DNA of 49,515 nt. It comes from Sphaerotilus hippei. Lineage in GTDB: Bacteria > Pseudomonadota > Gammaproteobacteria > Burkholderiales > Burkholderiaceae_C. The notes beneath the pieces were generated by a model. That model did no database searches, was not told the origin of the DNA, and saw only the letters and a list, made by a program, of their open reading frames with translations. This document shows positions 7,466 to 19,397 of the stretch, piece by piece (the first letter of the stretch is position 1; each line of letters begins with the position of its first letter). The stretch spans positions 83,366-132,880 of the forward strand of contig NZ_QJJS01000012.1 of the NCBI RefSeq assembly GCF_003201595.1, read 5' to 3'. Both the position numbers and the translations under genes were made by a program.

Positions 7466-9223
7466 ATGACAGAACAAGCAGCGAACGCGGGCGGCGCCAT
7501 GCCCGGCACCCAGGCTTTTGAAGAGGCCATGCGTTCAGCCTGGAAAATGCCGGCCTTCAGCCCGTGGGGCGCCTCGGCTCCGACCGGTCAGGCCCCATCG
7601 CCCACGTTCGAATCCGCCTTGCGTTCGCTGAGCGGATTGAAGATCGATCCGGCCGAACTGCTCGCCATCCAGACCGATTATCTGCGCGAGGCCGCGCAGG
7701 TCTGGAATCAGCGCCTGAGCGCCGATGCCGCGGCCACGCCCATCAAGGACCGGCGCTTTGCCGGCGAACAATGGCTGTCCAATCCGGTTGCGGGTTATGC
7801 CGCAGCCGTCTATCTGCTGAATGCGCGCACACTGGCCCGCATGGCGGAGGCAGTCCAAGGTGATGAAAAGACCCGTGCCCGGGTGCGTTTTGCCGTGCAG
7901 CAGTGGATCGACGCGGCGGCGCCCTCGAACTACCTCGCCCTCAATCCCGAGGCGCTGCAGAAGGCGATTTCCACCCAGGGCGAGAGCCTGGTCAGCGGGG
8001 TGCGCAACCTGATCGGCGACCTGCGCCAGGGGCATGTGTCCCAGACCGACGAAAGCGTGTTCGAGGTCGGGCGCAACGTGGCGACCAGCGAAGGGGCGGT
8101 CGTCTTCGAGAACGAGTATTTCCAGCTGCTCGAATACAAGCCGCTGACGCCCAAGGTCCACGCCCGGCCGATGCTGTTCGTGCCACCGTGCATCAACAAG
8201 TTCTACATCCTCGACCTGCAGCCGGAAAACTCGCTGATCCGCTATACCGTCGAGCAGGGCCACCGGGTCTTCGTGGTCAGCTGGCGCAATCCCGACGACG
8301 GCATGGCCGCGCGCACCTGGGACGATTATGTCGAGCACGGCGTGATCCAGGCGCTGCGCACCGTGCAGGACATCTCCGGCTCGGCCCAGGTCAATGCGCT
8401 CGGCTTCTGCGTCGGCGGCACGCTGCTGGCGTGCGCGCTGGCCGTGCTGGCCGCGCGGGGCGAGCAGCCGGCCGCCAGCGTGACGCTGCTGACCACCTTC
8501 CTCGACTTCAGCCGCACGGGCGTGCTCGACCTGTTCATCGACGAGGACATGGTGCGCCTGCGCGAGATGAGCATCGGTGCCCAGGCGGCCCAGGGCCCGA
8601 AGTTGCTCAAAGGCAAGGAGCTTGCAACAACTTTCAGTTTTTTACGTCCCAACGAGCTGGTCTGGAACTATGTTGTCGGAAACTACCTGAAAGGGGAGCT
8701 GCCGCCCCCGTTCGACCTGCTGTACTGGAATTCCGACAGCACCAACCTGCCCGGCCCGATGTACTGCTGGTATCTGCGCAACACCTATCTCGAAGACAAG
8801 CTCAAGCAGCCTGGCGCCCTGACGGTGTGTGGCGAGTCGGTGGACCTGCGCACGATCCAGGCGCCCGTCTACCTCTACGCCTCGCGCGAGGACCACATCG
8901 TGCCCTGGGAATCCGCCTACCTGAGCACCGGCATCCTGTCGGGTCCGAAGCGTTTTGTGCTCGGGGCTTCGGGACACATCGCCGGCGTGATCAACCCGCC
9001 GGCCAAGAAGAAACGCAATTACTGGCTGTGCGACGCACAGCCCGACAGCGCAGCCGAATGGTTCGCGCAAGCCCAGGAACATCCCGGCAGCTGGTGGCCG
9101 GACTGGGCCGGCTGGCTGCAGGGACATGCAGGTGCACTCAAGGCCGCGCCCAAGGCGTTCGGCAACAAGACCCATCCGGCCATCGAGCCGGCCCCGGGGC
9201 GCTACGTTCAGCAGAAGGCCTGA
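7466..9223 (+). CDS. phaC: Class I polyhydroxyalkanoate synthase
   Basis: Polymerises (R)-3-hydroxyacyl-CoA, chiefly 3-hydroxybutyryl-CoA, into storage polyester at the granule surface. Seen: 585 residues, the class I length. The variable N-domain is followed by an alpha/beta-hydrolase core with the lipase-like box GFCVGGT (nucleophile Cys315), Asp476 in SREDHIVPW and His504 in [13 protein letters not shown], close to the positions in the Cupriavidus enzyme. The start at 7466 follows a strong GGAGGAG at 7455; the frame stays open 26 codons further up with no supporting site. It leads the phaC-phaA-phaB operon, with 73 nt before phaA. A CATAAT sequence at 7384 could be a -10 element, but no good -35 is visible. 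Confidence 0.97.
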   Translation: MTEQAANAGGAMPGTQAFEEAMRSAWKMPAFSPWGASAPTGQAPSPTFESALRSLSGLKIDPAELLAIQTDYLREAAQVWNQRLSADAAATPIKDRRFAGEQWLSNPVAGYAAAVYLLNARTLARMAEAVQGDEKTRARVRFAVQQWIDAAAPSNYLALNPEALQKAISTQGESLVSGVRNLIGDLRQGHVSQTDESVFEVGRNVATSEGAVVFENEYFQLLEYKPLTPKVHARPMLFVPPCINKFYILDLQPENSLIRYTVEQGHRVFVVSWRNPDDGMAARTWDDYVEHGVIQALRTVQDISGSAQVNALGFCVGGTLLACALAVLAARGEQPAASVTLLTTFLDFSRTGVLDLFIDEDMVRLREMSIGAQAAQGPKLLKGKELATTFSFLRPNELVWNYVVGNYLKGELPPPFDLLYWNSDSTNLPGPMYCWYLRNTYLEDKLKQPGALTVCGESVDLRTIQAPVYLYASREDHIVPWESAYLSTGILSGPKRFVLGASGHIAGVINPPAKKKRNYWLCDAQPDSAAEWFAQAQEHPGSWWPDWAGWLQGHAGALKAAPKAFGNKTHPAIEPAPGRYVQQKA

Positions 9224-9296
9224 ACCTCTGGCGGCAGATGAAAAGATCGACCCACAGATTGACAGACAGCTGACTCATCAGCGAGGAGTGCATGAA

Positions 9297-10475
9297 ATGA
9301 CCGATATCGTGATCGTTGCAGCCGCCCGGACGGCGGTGGGCAAGTTTGGCGGCAGCCTGGCCAAGGTGTCTGCCCCGGATCTCGGCGCCGCCGTGATCCG
9401 CAGCCTGCTGGAGCGCACGGGCGTCGCCGGCGAGCAGATCAGCGAAGTGATCCTCGGCCAGGTCCTGCAGGCCGGTTGCGGCCAGAACCCGGCACGCCAG
9501 ACCGTCATCAAGGCCGGCCTGCCCCAGGGCGTGCCGGCGATGACCATCAACAAGGTGTGCGGCTCGGGCCTGAAGGCCGTGATGCTGGCCGCCCAGGCCA
9601 TCCGCGACGGCGACAGCGAGATCGTCATCGCCGGGGGCCAGGAGAACATGAGCGCCAGCCCGCACGTGCTGCAGGGCTCGCGCGACGGCCAGCGCATGGG
9701 CGACTGGAAGATGGTCGATTCGATGATCGTCGACGGCCTGTGGGACGTCTACAACCAGTACCACATGGGCATCACGGCGGAAAACGTCGCCAAGCAGTAC
9801 GGCATCAGCCGTGCGATGCAGGACGAGCTGGCCCTGGCCTCGCAGCAGAAGGCCGCCGCCGCGCAGGATGCCGGCCGCTTCCGCGACGAGATCGTCCCGG
9901 TCAGCATCCCGCAGCGCAAGGGTGATCCGGTGATCTTCGACACCGACGAATTCCTCAACCGCAAGACCGGTGCCGAAGCGCTGGCCGCGCTGCGTCCGGC
10001 CTTCGACAAGGCCGGCAGCGTCACCGCCGGCAACGCGTCCGGCCTGAACGACGGTGCCGCCGCGGTGATGGTCATGTCGGCGGCCAAGGCGGCCGAGCTG
10101 GGGCTCAAGCCGCTGGGTCGCATCGCCAGCTACGCCTCCGCGGGCCTGGATCCGGCGCTGATGGGCATGGGCCCGGTGCCGGCATCGCGCAAGGCGCTGC
10201 AGCGCGCCGGCTGGTCCCCGGCCGACCTCGACCTGCTCGAGATCAACGAAGCCTTCGCGGCACAGGCCTGCGCCGTCAACCAGGAAATGGGCTGGGACCT
10301 GAACAAGGTCAACGTCAACGGCGGGGCCATCGCGATCGGACACCCGATCGGTGCGTCCGGCTGCCGCATCCTGGTCAGCCTGCTGCACGAGATGCAGCGT
10401 CGCGGCGCCCACAAGGGCATCGCCTCGCTGTGCATCGGCGGCGGCATGGGCGTGGCCCTCACCATCGAACGCTGA
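9297..10475 (+). CDS. phaA: Acetyl-CoA acetyltransferase (beta-ketothiolase)
   Basis: Condenses two acetyl-CoA to acetoacetyl-CoA, the first step of polyhydroxybutyrate synthesis. Seen: 392 residues of the thiolase II type, with active Cys88 in [11 protein letters not shown], the [10 protein letters not shown] motif, His349 in [10 protein letters not shown] and Cys379 in [10 protein letters not shown]. The start at 9297 follows GAGGAG at 9283-9288; an ATG five bases upstream is closed at once by TGA. It sits between phaC and phaB on the same strand. Confidence 0.97.
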   Translation: MTDIVIVAAARTAVGKFGGSLAKVSAPDLGAAVIRSLLERTGVAGEQISEVILGQVLQAGCGQNPARQTVIKAGLPQGVPAMTINKVCGSGLKAVMLAAQAIRDGDSEIVIAGGQENMSASPHVLQGSRDGQRMGDWKMVDSMIVDGLWDVYNQYHMGITAENVAKQYGISRAMQDELALASQQKAAAAQDAGRFRDEIVPVSIPQRKGDPVIFDTDEFLNRKTGAEALAALRPAFDKAGSVTAGNASGLNDGAAAVMVMSAAKAAELGLKPLGRIASYASAGLDPALMGMGPVPASRKALQRAGWSPADLDLLEINEAFAAQACAVNQEMGWDLNKVNVNGGAIAIGHPIGASGCRILVSLLHEMQRRGAHKGIASLCIGGGMGVALTIER

Positions 10476-10508
10476 GGCGGCACACGCCGTCACCGCTCGA
10501 GATCTTTC

Positions 10509-10530
10509 GACCCGCGGATCCCCGCGGGTC
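10509..10530 (+). repeat. Perfect 9-bp hairpin between phaA and phaB
   Basis: Arms 10509-10517 and 10522-10530 (GACCCGCGG / CCGCGGGTC) enclose an ATCC loop. No T tract follows (TCCCTTC), so it is a weak terminator at best. It could set phaA/phaB ratios by partial termination or by protecting mRNA ends. That role is inferred. Confidence 0.5.
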
Positions 10531-10565
10531 TCCCTTCAAGAAACTGATCGTCAGGAGACATGGTC

Positions 10566-11303
10566 ATGACACAGAAAGTCGCATACGTCACGGGTGGCAT
10601 GGGTGGCATCGGAACGTCCATCTGCCGCCGGCTGCACGCCGACGGCTTCAAGGTGATCGCCGGTTGCGGCCCGAGCCGTGACTTCAACAAGTGGCTCGAC
10701 GAGCAGAAGGAGCTGGGCTACACCTTCTACGCGTCCGTGGGCAACGTCGCCGAGTGGGAATCGACCGTCGAGGCCTTCGCGCGCGCCAAGGCCGAGCACG
10801 GCCCGATCGACGTGCTGGTCAACAACGCCGGCATCACCCGCGACCGCATGTTCCTGAAGATGTCGCGCGAGGACTGGGACGCGGTCATCAGCACCAACCT
10901 GACCAGCATGTTCAACGTCACCAAGCAGGTGGTCAGCGACATGGTCGAACGGGGCTGGGGCCGCATCATCCAGATCAGCTCGGTCAACGGCGAGAAGGGT
11001 CAGGCCGGCCAGACCAACTACTCGGCCGCCAAGGCCGGCATGCACGGCTTCACGATGGCCCTGGCCCAGGAAATGGCGGCCAAGGGCGTGACGGTCAACA
11101 CCGTCAGCCCCGGCTACATCGGGACCGACATGGTGCGAGCCATCAAGCCCGAAGTGCTGGAGAAGATCGTCGCGACCATCCCGGTCAAGCGCCTGGGTTC
11201 GCCCGAGGAGATCGGCTCGATCGTCGCGTGGCTGGCCGGCCCGGACTCGGGCTTCACCACCGGTGCCGACTTCAGCTGCAACGGCGGCCTGCACATGGGC
11301 TGA
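10566..11303 (+). CDS. phaB: NADPH-dependent acetoacetyl-CoA reductase
   Basis: Reduces acetoacetyl-CoA to (R)-3-hydroxybutyryl-CoA, the monomer used by PhaC. Seen: 245-residue short-chain dehydrogenase with cofactor loop TGGMGGIG, NNAGITRD, catalytic Ser in ISSVNG, Tyr/Lys in NYSAAKAG, and the PhaB C-terminus FSCNGGLHMG. The start at 10566 (MTQKVAYVTGG) matches the family N-terminus and sits 8 nt from AGGAG at 10553. The ATG at 10560 is only 2 nt from that site, so it is rejected. It is the last gene of the operon and is followed by a strong terminator. Confidence 0.97.
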   Translation: MTQKVAYVTGGMGGIGTSICRRLHADGFKVIAGCGPSRDFNKWLDEQKELGYTFYASVGNVAEWESTVEAFARAKAEHGPIDVLVNNAGITRDRMFLKMSREDWDAVISTNLTSMFNVTKQVVSDMVERGWGRIIQISSVNGEKGQAGQTNYSAAKAGMHGFTMALAQEMAAKGVTVNTVSPGYIGTDMVRAIKPEVLEKIVATIPVKRLGSPEEIGSIVAWLAGPDSGFTTGADFSCNGGLHMG

Positions 11304-11348
11304 TGCGGGGCCCAGGCCACCGCGGTACCGGTCCTTGACGGACTGAAG

Positions 11349-11379
11349 GGCGACAGGCTTCTGGCCTGTCGCCTTTTTT
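11349..11379 (+). terminator. Rho-independent terminator of the phaCAB operon
   Basis: A perfect 10-bp stem (GGCGACAGGC at 11349-11358, GCCTGTCGCC at 11364-11373) with loop TTCTG is followed by six T at 11374-11379. It is a textbook intrinsic terminator 45 nt after phaB. The T run touches the stop codon of the convergent small gene. Confidence 0.95.
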
Positions 11380-11729
11380 CATGCCGCGTCGATCATCAGG
11401 TCCAGCGCGTCGCAGACATCCTTCATGCGCCCGCTGATGACCGTCAGCTGCTTGTCGCCCGGGGCGACTCGCAGGCGCAGGGGCTGGTGGGCGGCGGCGC
11501 TGGCCGGCTGGACCTCGGCGTGATTGACGACCAGGGCCAGGCGCGGGCGCTCCAGATCGAGGCCGGTGGTGTCATGGGCGACGGTGGTGGCCTGGGTGGC
11601 CCGGCGGCGTGCCGTGACCATCATGGCCACGCTGCAGCGCCGGGTACCGCGGGCCTTTTTCGGCCGGTGCGCCGAGGCGGGTTTCAACTGGTCGATGATC
11701 AGGCGCATGGTGTTTCTCAGTGAGAGCAT
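11379..11729 (-). CDS. Small basic protein of unknown function
   Basis: I do not recognise this protein. Seen: 116 residues, with a basic N-terminal half (QLKPASAHRPKKARGTRRC, VTARRRATQ), a mixed middle (LDLERPRLALVVNH) and a C-terminus ending GRMKDVCDALDLMIDAA. There is no membrane segment or signal peptide. The start at 11729 has GGAG five bases upstream; an in-frame ATG at 11708 is an alternative. It converges on phaB and shares the terminator edge. It lies downstream of lexA on the same strand, separated by a long imperfect hairpin. The opposite strand is also open here, so the call is moderate. Confidence 0.5.
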   Translation of the reverse strand: MLSLRNTMRLIIDQLKPASAHRPKKARGTRRCSVAMMVTARRRATQATTVAHDTTGLDLERPRLALVVNHAEVQPASAAAHQPLRLRVAPGDKQLTVISGRMKDVCDALDLMIDAA

Positions 11730-11743
11730 CTGTGACTCCAGTT

Positions 11744-11790
11744 GAATCGGTATCCGCGGCTCGAAGTTGAAAAATCAATCGAGCCGATTC
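11744..11790. repeat. Long imperfect hairpin between lexA and the downstream small gene
   Basis: The right arm 11779-11790 (TCGAGCCGATTC) is the complement of GAATCGG (11744-11750) plus CTCGA (11760-11764), with extra bases between the two left segments. An inner TTGA/TCAA pair closes around AAAA. On the minus strand the T-rich loop makes it an unconventional candidate for lexA termination or for regulating the small gene. Confidence 0.4.
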
Positions 11791-11823
11791 TGCGAATACT
11801 TCACGGCCGACCCCGGCGGCGGC

Positions 11824-12513
11824 TCAGGTGAGCATGGTGTTGCGGATCAGGCCGACCGCCAGGCCCTCGAGCACGAAGTCCTCGGCGTCCGGGGCGACGT
11901 GGATGATCGAGAAGTCCGGGTTCTCCGGGATCAGCTCGATGCCCTGGCGCGTGCGCTGGAAGCGCTTGACCGTGACCTCGTCGCCGAGCCGGGCGACGAC
12001 GATCTGGCCGTTCTTGGCCTCGCTCGACCGCTGCACGGCCAGCAGGTCGCCGTCGAGGATGCCGGCGTCGCGCATGCTCATGCCACGCACCTTCAGCAGG
12101 TAGTCCGGCCGGCGGGCGAACAGGTGGGACTCGACCGTGTACTGGCGGTCGATGTGCTCCTGGGCCAGGATCGGATGACCCGCGGCCACCCGGCCGACCA
12201 GCGGCAGGCTGAGCTGGTTCAGGGCCTGCAGCGGCAGGTCGAACTGCTGGCCGATGCCACGCAGCCGGGATTCGTTGAGCGTGCGCAGCGTGTCGCTGCG
12301 CAGCCGGATGCCGCGCGAGGTGCCGCCGATCAGCTCGATGACGCCCTTGCGGGCCAGCGCCTGCAGGTGGTCCTCGGCGGCGTTGGGTGAGCGGAAGCCG
12401 AGCTCGGCGGCGATCTCGGCGCGGGTGGGCGGGGCGCCGGTGCGTTCGATGGTGCTCTGGACCAGCTCCAGGATCTGTTGCTGCCGCGGGGTGAGTTTGG
12501 GGCTCTTGTCCAC
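11824..12513 (-). CDS. lexA: LexA SOS repressor
   Basis: Represses DNA-damage genes and undergoes RecA-stimulated self-cleavage. Seen: 229 residues. The N-terminal winged helix contains [13 protein letters not shown] and [21 protein letters not shown] (trimmed: [12 protein letters not shown] then RSPNAAEDH). The cleavage bond is Ala111-Gly112 in VAAGHP, with Ser146 in GMSMRDAG and Lys183 in TVKRFQR forming the dyad. It is longer than the 202-residue E. coli protein because of the linker. It is divergent from an asparaginase gene, and the shared upstream region carries two perfect SOS boxes about 100 nt before this start, so it is very likely autoregulated. Confidence 0.97.
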   Translation of the reverse strand: MDKSPKLTPRQQQILELVQSTIERTGAPPTRAEIAAELGFRSPNAAEDHLQALARKGVIELIGGTSRGIRLRSDTLRTLNESRLRGIGQQFDLPLQALNQLSLPLVGRVAAGHPILAQEHIDRQYTVESHLFARRPDYLLKVRGMSMRDAGILDGDLLAVQRSSEAKNGQIVVARLGDEVTVKRFQRTRQGIELIPENPDFSIIHVAPDAEDFVLEGLAVGLIRNTMLT

Positions 12514-12615
12514 AAAAGGGTCCTTCAGGGGTGCGCTCGGCTAAGCTGGCGGCTCACCGGGCATGAGGTCCGGCGACGCGCCACGCAACGACCGATGTGA
12601 ACGGGCGGGTCGGGG

Positions 12616-12631
12616 CTGTGAATTCATACAG
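12616..12631. promoter_or_regulatory. SOS box 1 (LexA operator)
   Basis: CTGTGAATTCATACAG fits CTGT-N8-ACAG exactly. On the minus strand it contains TATGAA, a plausible -10 element for lexA. It lies in the lexA/asparaginase divergent region. Confidence 0.9.
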
Positions 12632-12635
12632 AACA

Positions 12636-12651
12636 CTGTGATTTTAGACAG
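12636..12651. promoter_or_regulatory. SOS box 2 (LexA operator)
   Basis: CTGTGATTTTAGACAG is a second exact CTGT-N8-ACAG match, 20 bp from box 1, the kind of tandem arrangement expected for cooperative LexA binding at a lexA promoter. It ends 10 bp before the asparaginase ATG, so bound LexA could also affect that gene. Confidence 0.9.
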
Positions 12652-12661
12652 CATTCCATCC

Positions 12662-13633
<972 letters not shown>

Positions 13634-13639
13634 AGGTGC

Positions 13640-13677
13640 CCCCGGCGGGCGGGCGCCGACCGGGCCGGCCGCCGGGG
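13640..13677. terminator. GC-rich convergent hairpin, possible bidirectional terminator
   Basis: CCCCGGCGG (13640-13648) and CCGCCGGGG (13669-13677) are exact complements between the convergent asparaginase and ABC-F genes. There is no T tract on either side, so termination is inferred only from position. Confidence 0.35.
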
Positions 13678-13684
13678 ACCGGCT

Positions 13685-15694
<2,010 letters not shown>

Positions 15695-15751
15695 GGCGGC
15701 GTGCATTGTCGCCGCCCCGGCCCGCTTCCGGTCAACGCGGGGTCGGACCCG

Positions 15752-16906
15752 TCACGGCCGGGCCTGCCGTGCCGTGTCGATCAGCGTGATCGTGCGGGCC
15801 AGCTCGATCACCGCCATCGCGTAGTAGGCAGACCAGTTGTAGCGGGTGACGGCCCAGAAATTGGCGGTGCCCGCGACGTGGCTGGGTGGCTGCTCCAGGC
15901 CGTTGCGCAGCTCGACCAGCGCGAGCGGCCCGGTGTGCGCCAGCGCGGCGGGCTCGAGCACGGCCCCCAGCCGGGTGAACTCCGCCGCGGTGAAGCTGGG
16001 CAGGATGTCGGGCTTGAGCAGCGTGGCCAGCGAGGCCGGATCGGCGGGGGGCTGCACCGCGTAGTGGGTCGGCACGCCACGCTGCCAGCCGGCGTTGGCC
16101 AGGTAGCGGGCCACGCTGCCGATCGCGTCGACCGGGTTGCGGTGCAGGTCGATGCGGCCGTCGCCGTCGAAGTCGACCGCATGCTGCAGCCAGCTGCCGG
16201 GCATGAACTGCGGCAGCCCGAGCGCACCGGCGTAGGAGCTGCGGATCTCCGCGGCGTCCACGCCCTCGCGGGCGGCCAGCACCAGCAGCGCCTCGAGCTC
16301 GTCGCGGAAGAAGGCCGAACGGTCGCTGCGCCCGCTCGGAAAATCGAAGGCCAGCGTGCTCAGCGCGTCGATCGCCCGGAAGGTGCCGGTGTGGCGGCCG
16401 TAGAGCGTCTCGATGCCGATGATGGCCACCACGATGTCGGCCGGCACGCCGTACTGCTGCTCGGCGCGCTGCAGCGCGCCCGCATGGCGCTGGCGGAATT
16501 CGACCCCGGCGCGCACCCGCACCGGATCGACCATGCGGCTGCGGTAGGCCGACCAGTTGCGGGCATTGCTCTGCGCGGCCGGCATGATCAGCCGCGCCAC
16601 GCTGGGCTGGTAGTTCGCTCCGGCCAGCGTGCGCAGCACGGCGGCGGGCTCCAGCTCGGGGTGGCGGGTGCCGACCGCCGCGGCGAAGGCCTGCACCTCG
16701 GCCCGTTCGCCGTAGGGCAGCTCGACCGGGCGCTCCTGGGTCGTGCCGCCGCTCGGCGGGGCGCTGCCGCCGTCCTGCGCCCGGGCCATCCAGGGCAGGG
16801 CGAGCAGGACCGACAGGGCCAGTGCACGGGGGGCGAGGGTCCGCCGGCGGGGCGAGCGGGAGGGGCGTTCGGCGCGTCGCAGGCGCGGGAGAGCGTGGCA
16901 GATCAT
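15752..16906 (-). CDS. mltB: Lytic murein transglycosylase B
   Basis: Periplasmic GH103-type enzyme that cleaves peptidoglycan glycan strands to 1,6-anhydro products. Seen: 384 residues. The N-terminus is a long basic stretch, then a hydrophobic core ending WMARAQDGG, a Sec-type signal with no lipobox, unlike lipoprotein E. coli MltB. Catalytic Glu166 lies in IIGIETLYGRHTG, and the family signature GALGLPQFMPGSW is followed by FDGDGRIDL. The basic N-terminus makes a later start possible, but no better ATG is visible before the signal. It sits alone between the ABC-F gene and the chemoreceptor, all on the minus strand. Confidence 0.9.
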   Translation of the reverse strand: MICHALPRLRRAERPSRSPRRRTLAPRALALSVLLALPWMARAQDGGSAPPSGGTTQERPVELPYGERAEVQAFAAAVGTRHPELEPAAVLRTLAGANYQPSVARLIMPAAQSNARNWSAYRSRMVDPVRVRAGVEFRQRHAGALQRAEQQYGVPADIVVAIIGIETLYGRHTGTFRAIDALSTLAFDFPSGRSDRSAFFRDELEALLVLAAREGVDAAEIRSSYAGALGLPQFMPGSWLQHAVDFDGDGRIDLHRNPVDAIGSVARYLANAGWQRGVPTHYAVQPPADPASLATLLKPDILPSFTAAEFTRLGAVLEPAALAHTGPLALVELRNGLEQPPSHVAGTANFWAVTRYNWSAYYAMAVIELARTITLIDTARQARP

Positions 16907-17038
16907 GGCGCGATTGTCGCGGCCCGGCCGCCTCCGGGCGGGCCCGCCGGCGTCGCGCGGAACACAGGGCGCGCGAAAGATCGGGAAAGATCGGAAAACG
17001 GCAAAAAGGTCGCCATGGGGCCGAGACGGTACAGGGCC

Positions 17039-17074
17039 AAAAAAAGGGGGCGCGGACCTGCCGGTCCGCGCCCC
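17039..17074 (-). terminator. Rho-independent terminator of the chemoreceptor gene
   Basis: A perfect 12-bp stem (GGGGCGCGGACC, 17047-17058; complement 17063-17074) with a 4-nt loop is followed on the minus strand by one C and seven T (17045-17039). It lies 55 nt past the chemoreceptor stop. The 150 bases between it and mltB hold no recognised feature. Confidence 0.92.
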
Positions 17075-17128
17075 TGTGTGAGGTGCGATGTGAGATGCGG
17101 CCGTGTGCTGCGGCCGCGCGTGGCCGCT

Positions 17129-18679
17129 TCAGGCGTGCACGCGGAAGGCCGACACGGTGTGGCTGAGCGTGGAGGCCTGCTGGCGCAGGCTCTCCGCGGC
17201 GGCGGCGGTCTGCTCGACCAGCGCCGCGTTCTGCTGCGTGGCGTGGTCGAGCTGGCTGACGGCCGCGTTGATCGCCGTCACGCCGTCGTTCTGCTCGCTG
17301 CTGGAGGCGGTGATCTCGCCGATCAGGTCGGCCACCTTGCGCACCTGGGCGACCACCTCCTCGATGCTGCTGCCGGCGGCGCTCACCTGGTCGGTGCCGG
17401 CGTTGACCTTCTCGACGCTGTCGGTGATCAGGGTCTTGATCTCGCGGGCCGCGTTGGCGCTGCGCTGGGCGAGGTTGCGCACCTCGCCGGCCACGACCGC
17501 GAAGCCGCGGCCCTGCTCGCCCGCGCGGGCGGCTTCCACCGCCGCGTTCAGCGCCAGGATGTTGGTCTGGAAGGCGATGCCGTCGATCACGCCGATGATG
17601 TCGGCGATCTTGCGCGAACTGGTCTGGATCTCGGCCATCGTCGAGACCACCTTGCCCACCGCCGCGCCGCCGGTCACCGCCATCTCCGACGCGTGGCCGG
17701 CGAGCTGGTTGGCCTGGCGTGCGGTGTCGGAGTTGGCGCGCACGGTGGTTGACATCTGCTCCATCGAGGCGGCGGTCTCCTGCAGGTTCGAGGCCTGCGT
17801 CTCGGTGCGCGAGGACAGGTCGGAGTTGCCCTGGGCGATCTGCGACGACGCGGTCGCGATCGCGTCGGTGCCCTGGCGCACGTCGCTGACCATGCGCGCC
17901 AGGTTGTCGGTCATGTGGGCCAGCGTGCGCTGCAGCTCGCCGATCTCGCCGGTCGCGGTCACCTCCACGCGGTGCGTCAGGTCACCGTCGGCGATGCTCT
18001 GCAGCGCCTGGACCGACTGGCGCACCGGCCCGGCGATGGCCGACGACAGCGTCAGCGCCAGGCCCAGCCCGGCCAGCAGCGCCACCGCCAGCGTGATGCC
18101 CAGCATCCAGAGCGCGCTCGCGTAGAGCTGGTTGACGTTTTCGCTCGAGGCCTTGGCGCCCTGGTTGTTCAGGTCGACCAGTTTCTGGAGCGAGGCCGTC
18201 ATCATCTGGAACGACGGGACGGAGGCGACCTGCAGCAGCTCGCTGGCCTCGGCGTTGTTGTTGGACCGGGACAGCGCCAGCATCTTGTCGTGAATGGCCA
18301 TGTACTGCTGCCGATGTTCGACGTACTGCTGGTAGAGCTTGCGCTCCTCCGGGCTGCTGATCAGCGGCTCGTAGGCCTGGTCGTGCGAGGCGGCTTCGGC
18401 CAGCAGCGCCGTCATGGCCTTGTCGATCTCGGCCATCTTGGCCTCATCGGTGCTGAGCACGTGCTGGGCCTCGGCGATGCGCAAGTCCGAGGTCAGGCTC
18501 CTCATCGTGGACACGTGGGTGACGCTGGGCAGCCAGTTGTCCGCCAGCTCGCCGGCTTCGCGGCCCATGCCCGACAGGCTGTGGAAGCTGGCCGCCGCAA
18601 TGGCCAGGGCCAGCGCCAGCATGACGCCGAACGACGCCAGCAGTCGGCTGCGCAGCGTCAGGTTCGCAAATGCATTCAT
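17129..18679 (-). CDS. Methyl-accepting chemotaxis protein
   Basis: Transmembrane chemoreceptor that controls CheA through CheW. Seen: 516 residues. Membrane helix 1 lies at about 11-33. A periplasmic four-helix ligand domain (about 34-184) contains the typical [15 protein letters not shown] segment. Helix 2 is at about 185-207 ([19 protein letters not shown]), followed by a HAMP domain and a long signalling coiled coil. The conserved tip is at about 360-386 ([20 protein letters not shown] then RAGEQGRGF). The C-terminus FRVHA lacks a CheR-binding pentapeptide. The start at 18679 has AGGAG upstream, and a sigma-28-like promoter lies about 65 nt before it. The ligand is unknown. Confidence 0.95.
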   Translation of the reverse strand: MNAFANLTLRSRLLASFGVMLALALAIAAASFHSLSGMGREAGELADNWLPSVTHVSTMRSLTSDLRIAEAQHVLSTDEAKMAEIDKAMTALLAEAASHDQAYEPLISSPEERKLYQQYVEHRQQYMAIHDKMLALSRSNNNAEASELLQVASVPSFQMMTASLQKLVDLNNQGAKASSENVNQLYASALWMLGITLAVALLAGLGLALTLSSAIAGPVRQSVQALQSIADGDLTHRVEVTATGEIGELQRTLAHMTDNLARMVSDVRQGTDAIATASSQIAQGNSDLSSRTETQASNLQETAASMEQMSTTVRANSDTARQANQLAGHASEMAVTGGAAVGKVVSTMAEIQTSSRKIADIIGVIDGIAFQTNILALNAAVEAARAGEQGRGFAVVAGEVRNLAQRSANAAREIKTLITDSVEKVNAGTDQVSAAGSSIEEVVAQVRKVADLIGEITASSSEQNDGVTAINAAVSQLDHATQQNAALVEQTAAAAESLRQQASTLSHTVSAFRVHA

Positions 18680-18743
18680 CAATCGTCTCCTCTGGAATGT
18701 GCGGCGGCAGGCAGGGCGCTGCACACCGGGCGGGGCATGTCTA

Positions 18744-18770
18744 TCATCGACACGCTTGCGGAAAACTTCA
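18744..18770 (-). promoter_or_regulatory. Sigma-28 (FliA)-type promoter for the chemoreceptor
   Basis: On the minus strand TGAAGTTT (18770-18763), an 11-nt spacer, then GTCGATGA (18751-18744). The flagellar sigma consensus is TAAAGTTT-N11-GCCGATAA, so 7 of 8 and 6 of 8 positions match with exact spacing. A near-perfect palindrome (TTCAGCCCGA/TCGGGCCTGAA) overlaps the upstream edge. Confidence 0.7.
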
Positions 18771-18846
18771 GCCCGATTCGGGCCTGAATCACCCGCCTGT
18801 TCGTTTGGCAGGCGACCCCGAGAGCCCCGATCTGAGAAAAGCTGCA

Positions 18847-19254
18847 ATGCGCCCTGGTTTTGTCGACCTGCAGGACCTGTTGTCCATGCCCCGCACGGTG
18901 GCGGTGGTCGGGCTGTCGGACCGTGCGTCGCGGCCCAGCCATCGGGTGGCCACCTATCTGCGCGAGGCCGGCTGGACCGTGGTGCCGGTCCACCCGCTGC
19001 TGCAGACCTGGGAAGGCCTGCCCTGCTGGCCCGACCTCGACCAGGTGCCGGTGCCGATCGACGTCGTCGATGTCTTCCGCCGCACCGAGGACGTGCTGCC
19101 GGTCGCCCGGGCCGCCGTGCGCATCGGGGCCCGCTGCCTCTGGCAGCAGCAGGGGGTCGTCAACACCGAGGCGGATCGCCTGGCGCGTGCGGCCGGCCTG
19201 CTGTCGGTGATGGACCGCTGCCTGCTGGTCGACCATGCCCGCCGGCTCGCCTGA
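18847..19254 (+). CDS. CoA-binding domain protein (YccU-like)
   Basis: Single-domain Rossmann protein of the CoA_binding_2 family; the physiological role of these small proteins is not settled. Seen: 135 residues, with [20 protein letters not shown] (nucleotide loop, about 14-33), then [30 protein letters not shown] adjusted to the seen [17 protein letters not shown], and [15 protein letters not shown]. The start at 18847 has only a weak purine-rich site (GAGAAA). It is divergent from the chemoreceptor across 167 bp. The acyl-CoA ligase follows 143 bp later behind its own operator. Confidence 0.85.
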   Translation: MRPGFVDLQDLLSMPRTVAVVGLSDRASRPSHRVATYLREAGWTVVPVHPLLQTWEGLPCWPDLDQVPVPIDVVDVFRRTEDVLPVARAAVRIGARCLWQQQGVVNTEADRLARAAGLLSVMDRCLLVDHARRLA

Positions 19255-19336
19255 GCCGCGGTGCCCGTGATCGCTTAAGCGTCTCCGCCGCGCCCGGCTG
19301 TCAAGCTGGGGCAAGGCAGCCGGCTTCAAAATGGAA

Positions 19337-19364
19337 GTTTCCGCACGATCGTTCGTGCGGAAAC
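19337..19364. promoter_or_regulatory. 12-4-12 inverted-repeat operator upstream of the acyl-CoA ligase
   Basis: GTTTCCGCACGA (19337-19348) and TCGTGCGGAAAC (19353-19364) are perfect complements around TCGT, ending 33 nt before the ligase ATG. The length, symmetry and ACGATCGT-like centre suit a TetR-family dimer or dimer pair. The regulator is not in the window. A hairpin role is less likely because no T tract follows. Confidence 0.7.
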
Positions 19365-19397
19365 CGGTCACGATCCCTGGAGCAGACCCGTCCTTCC

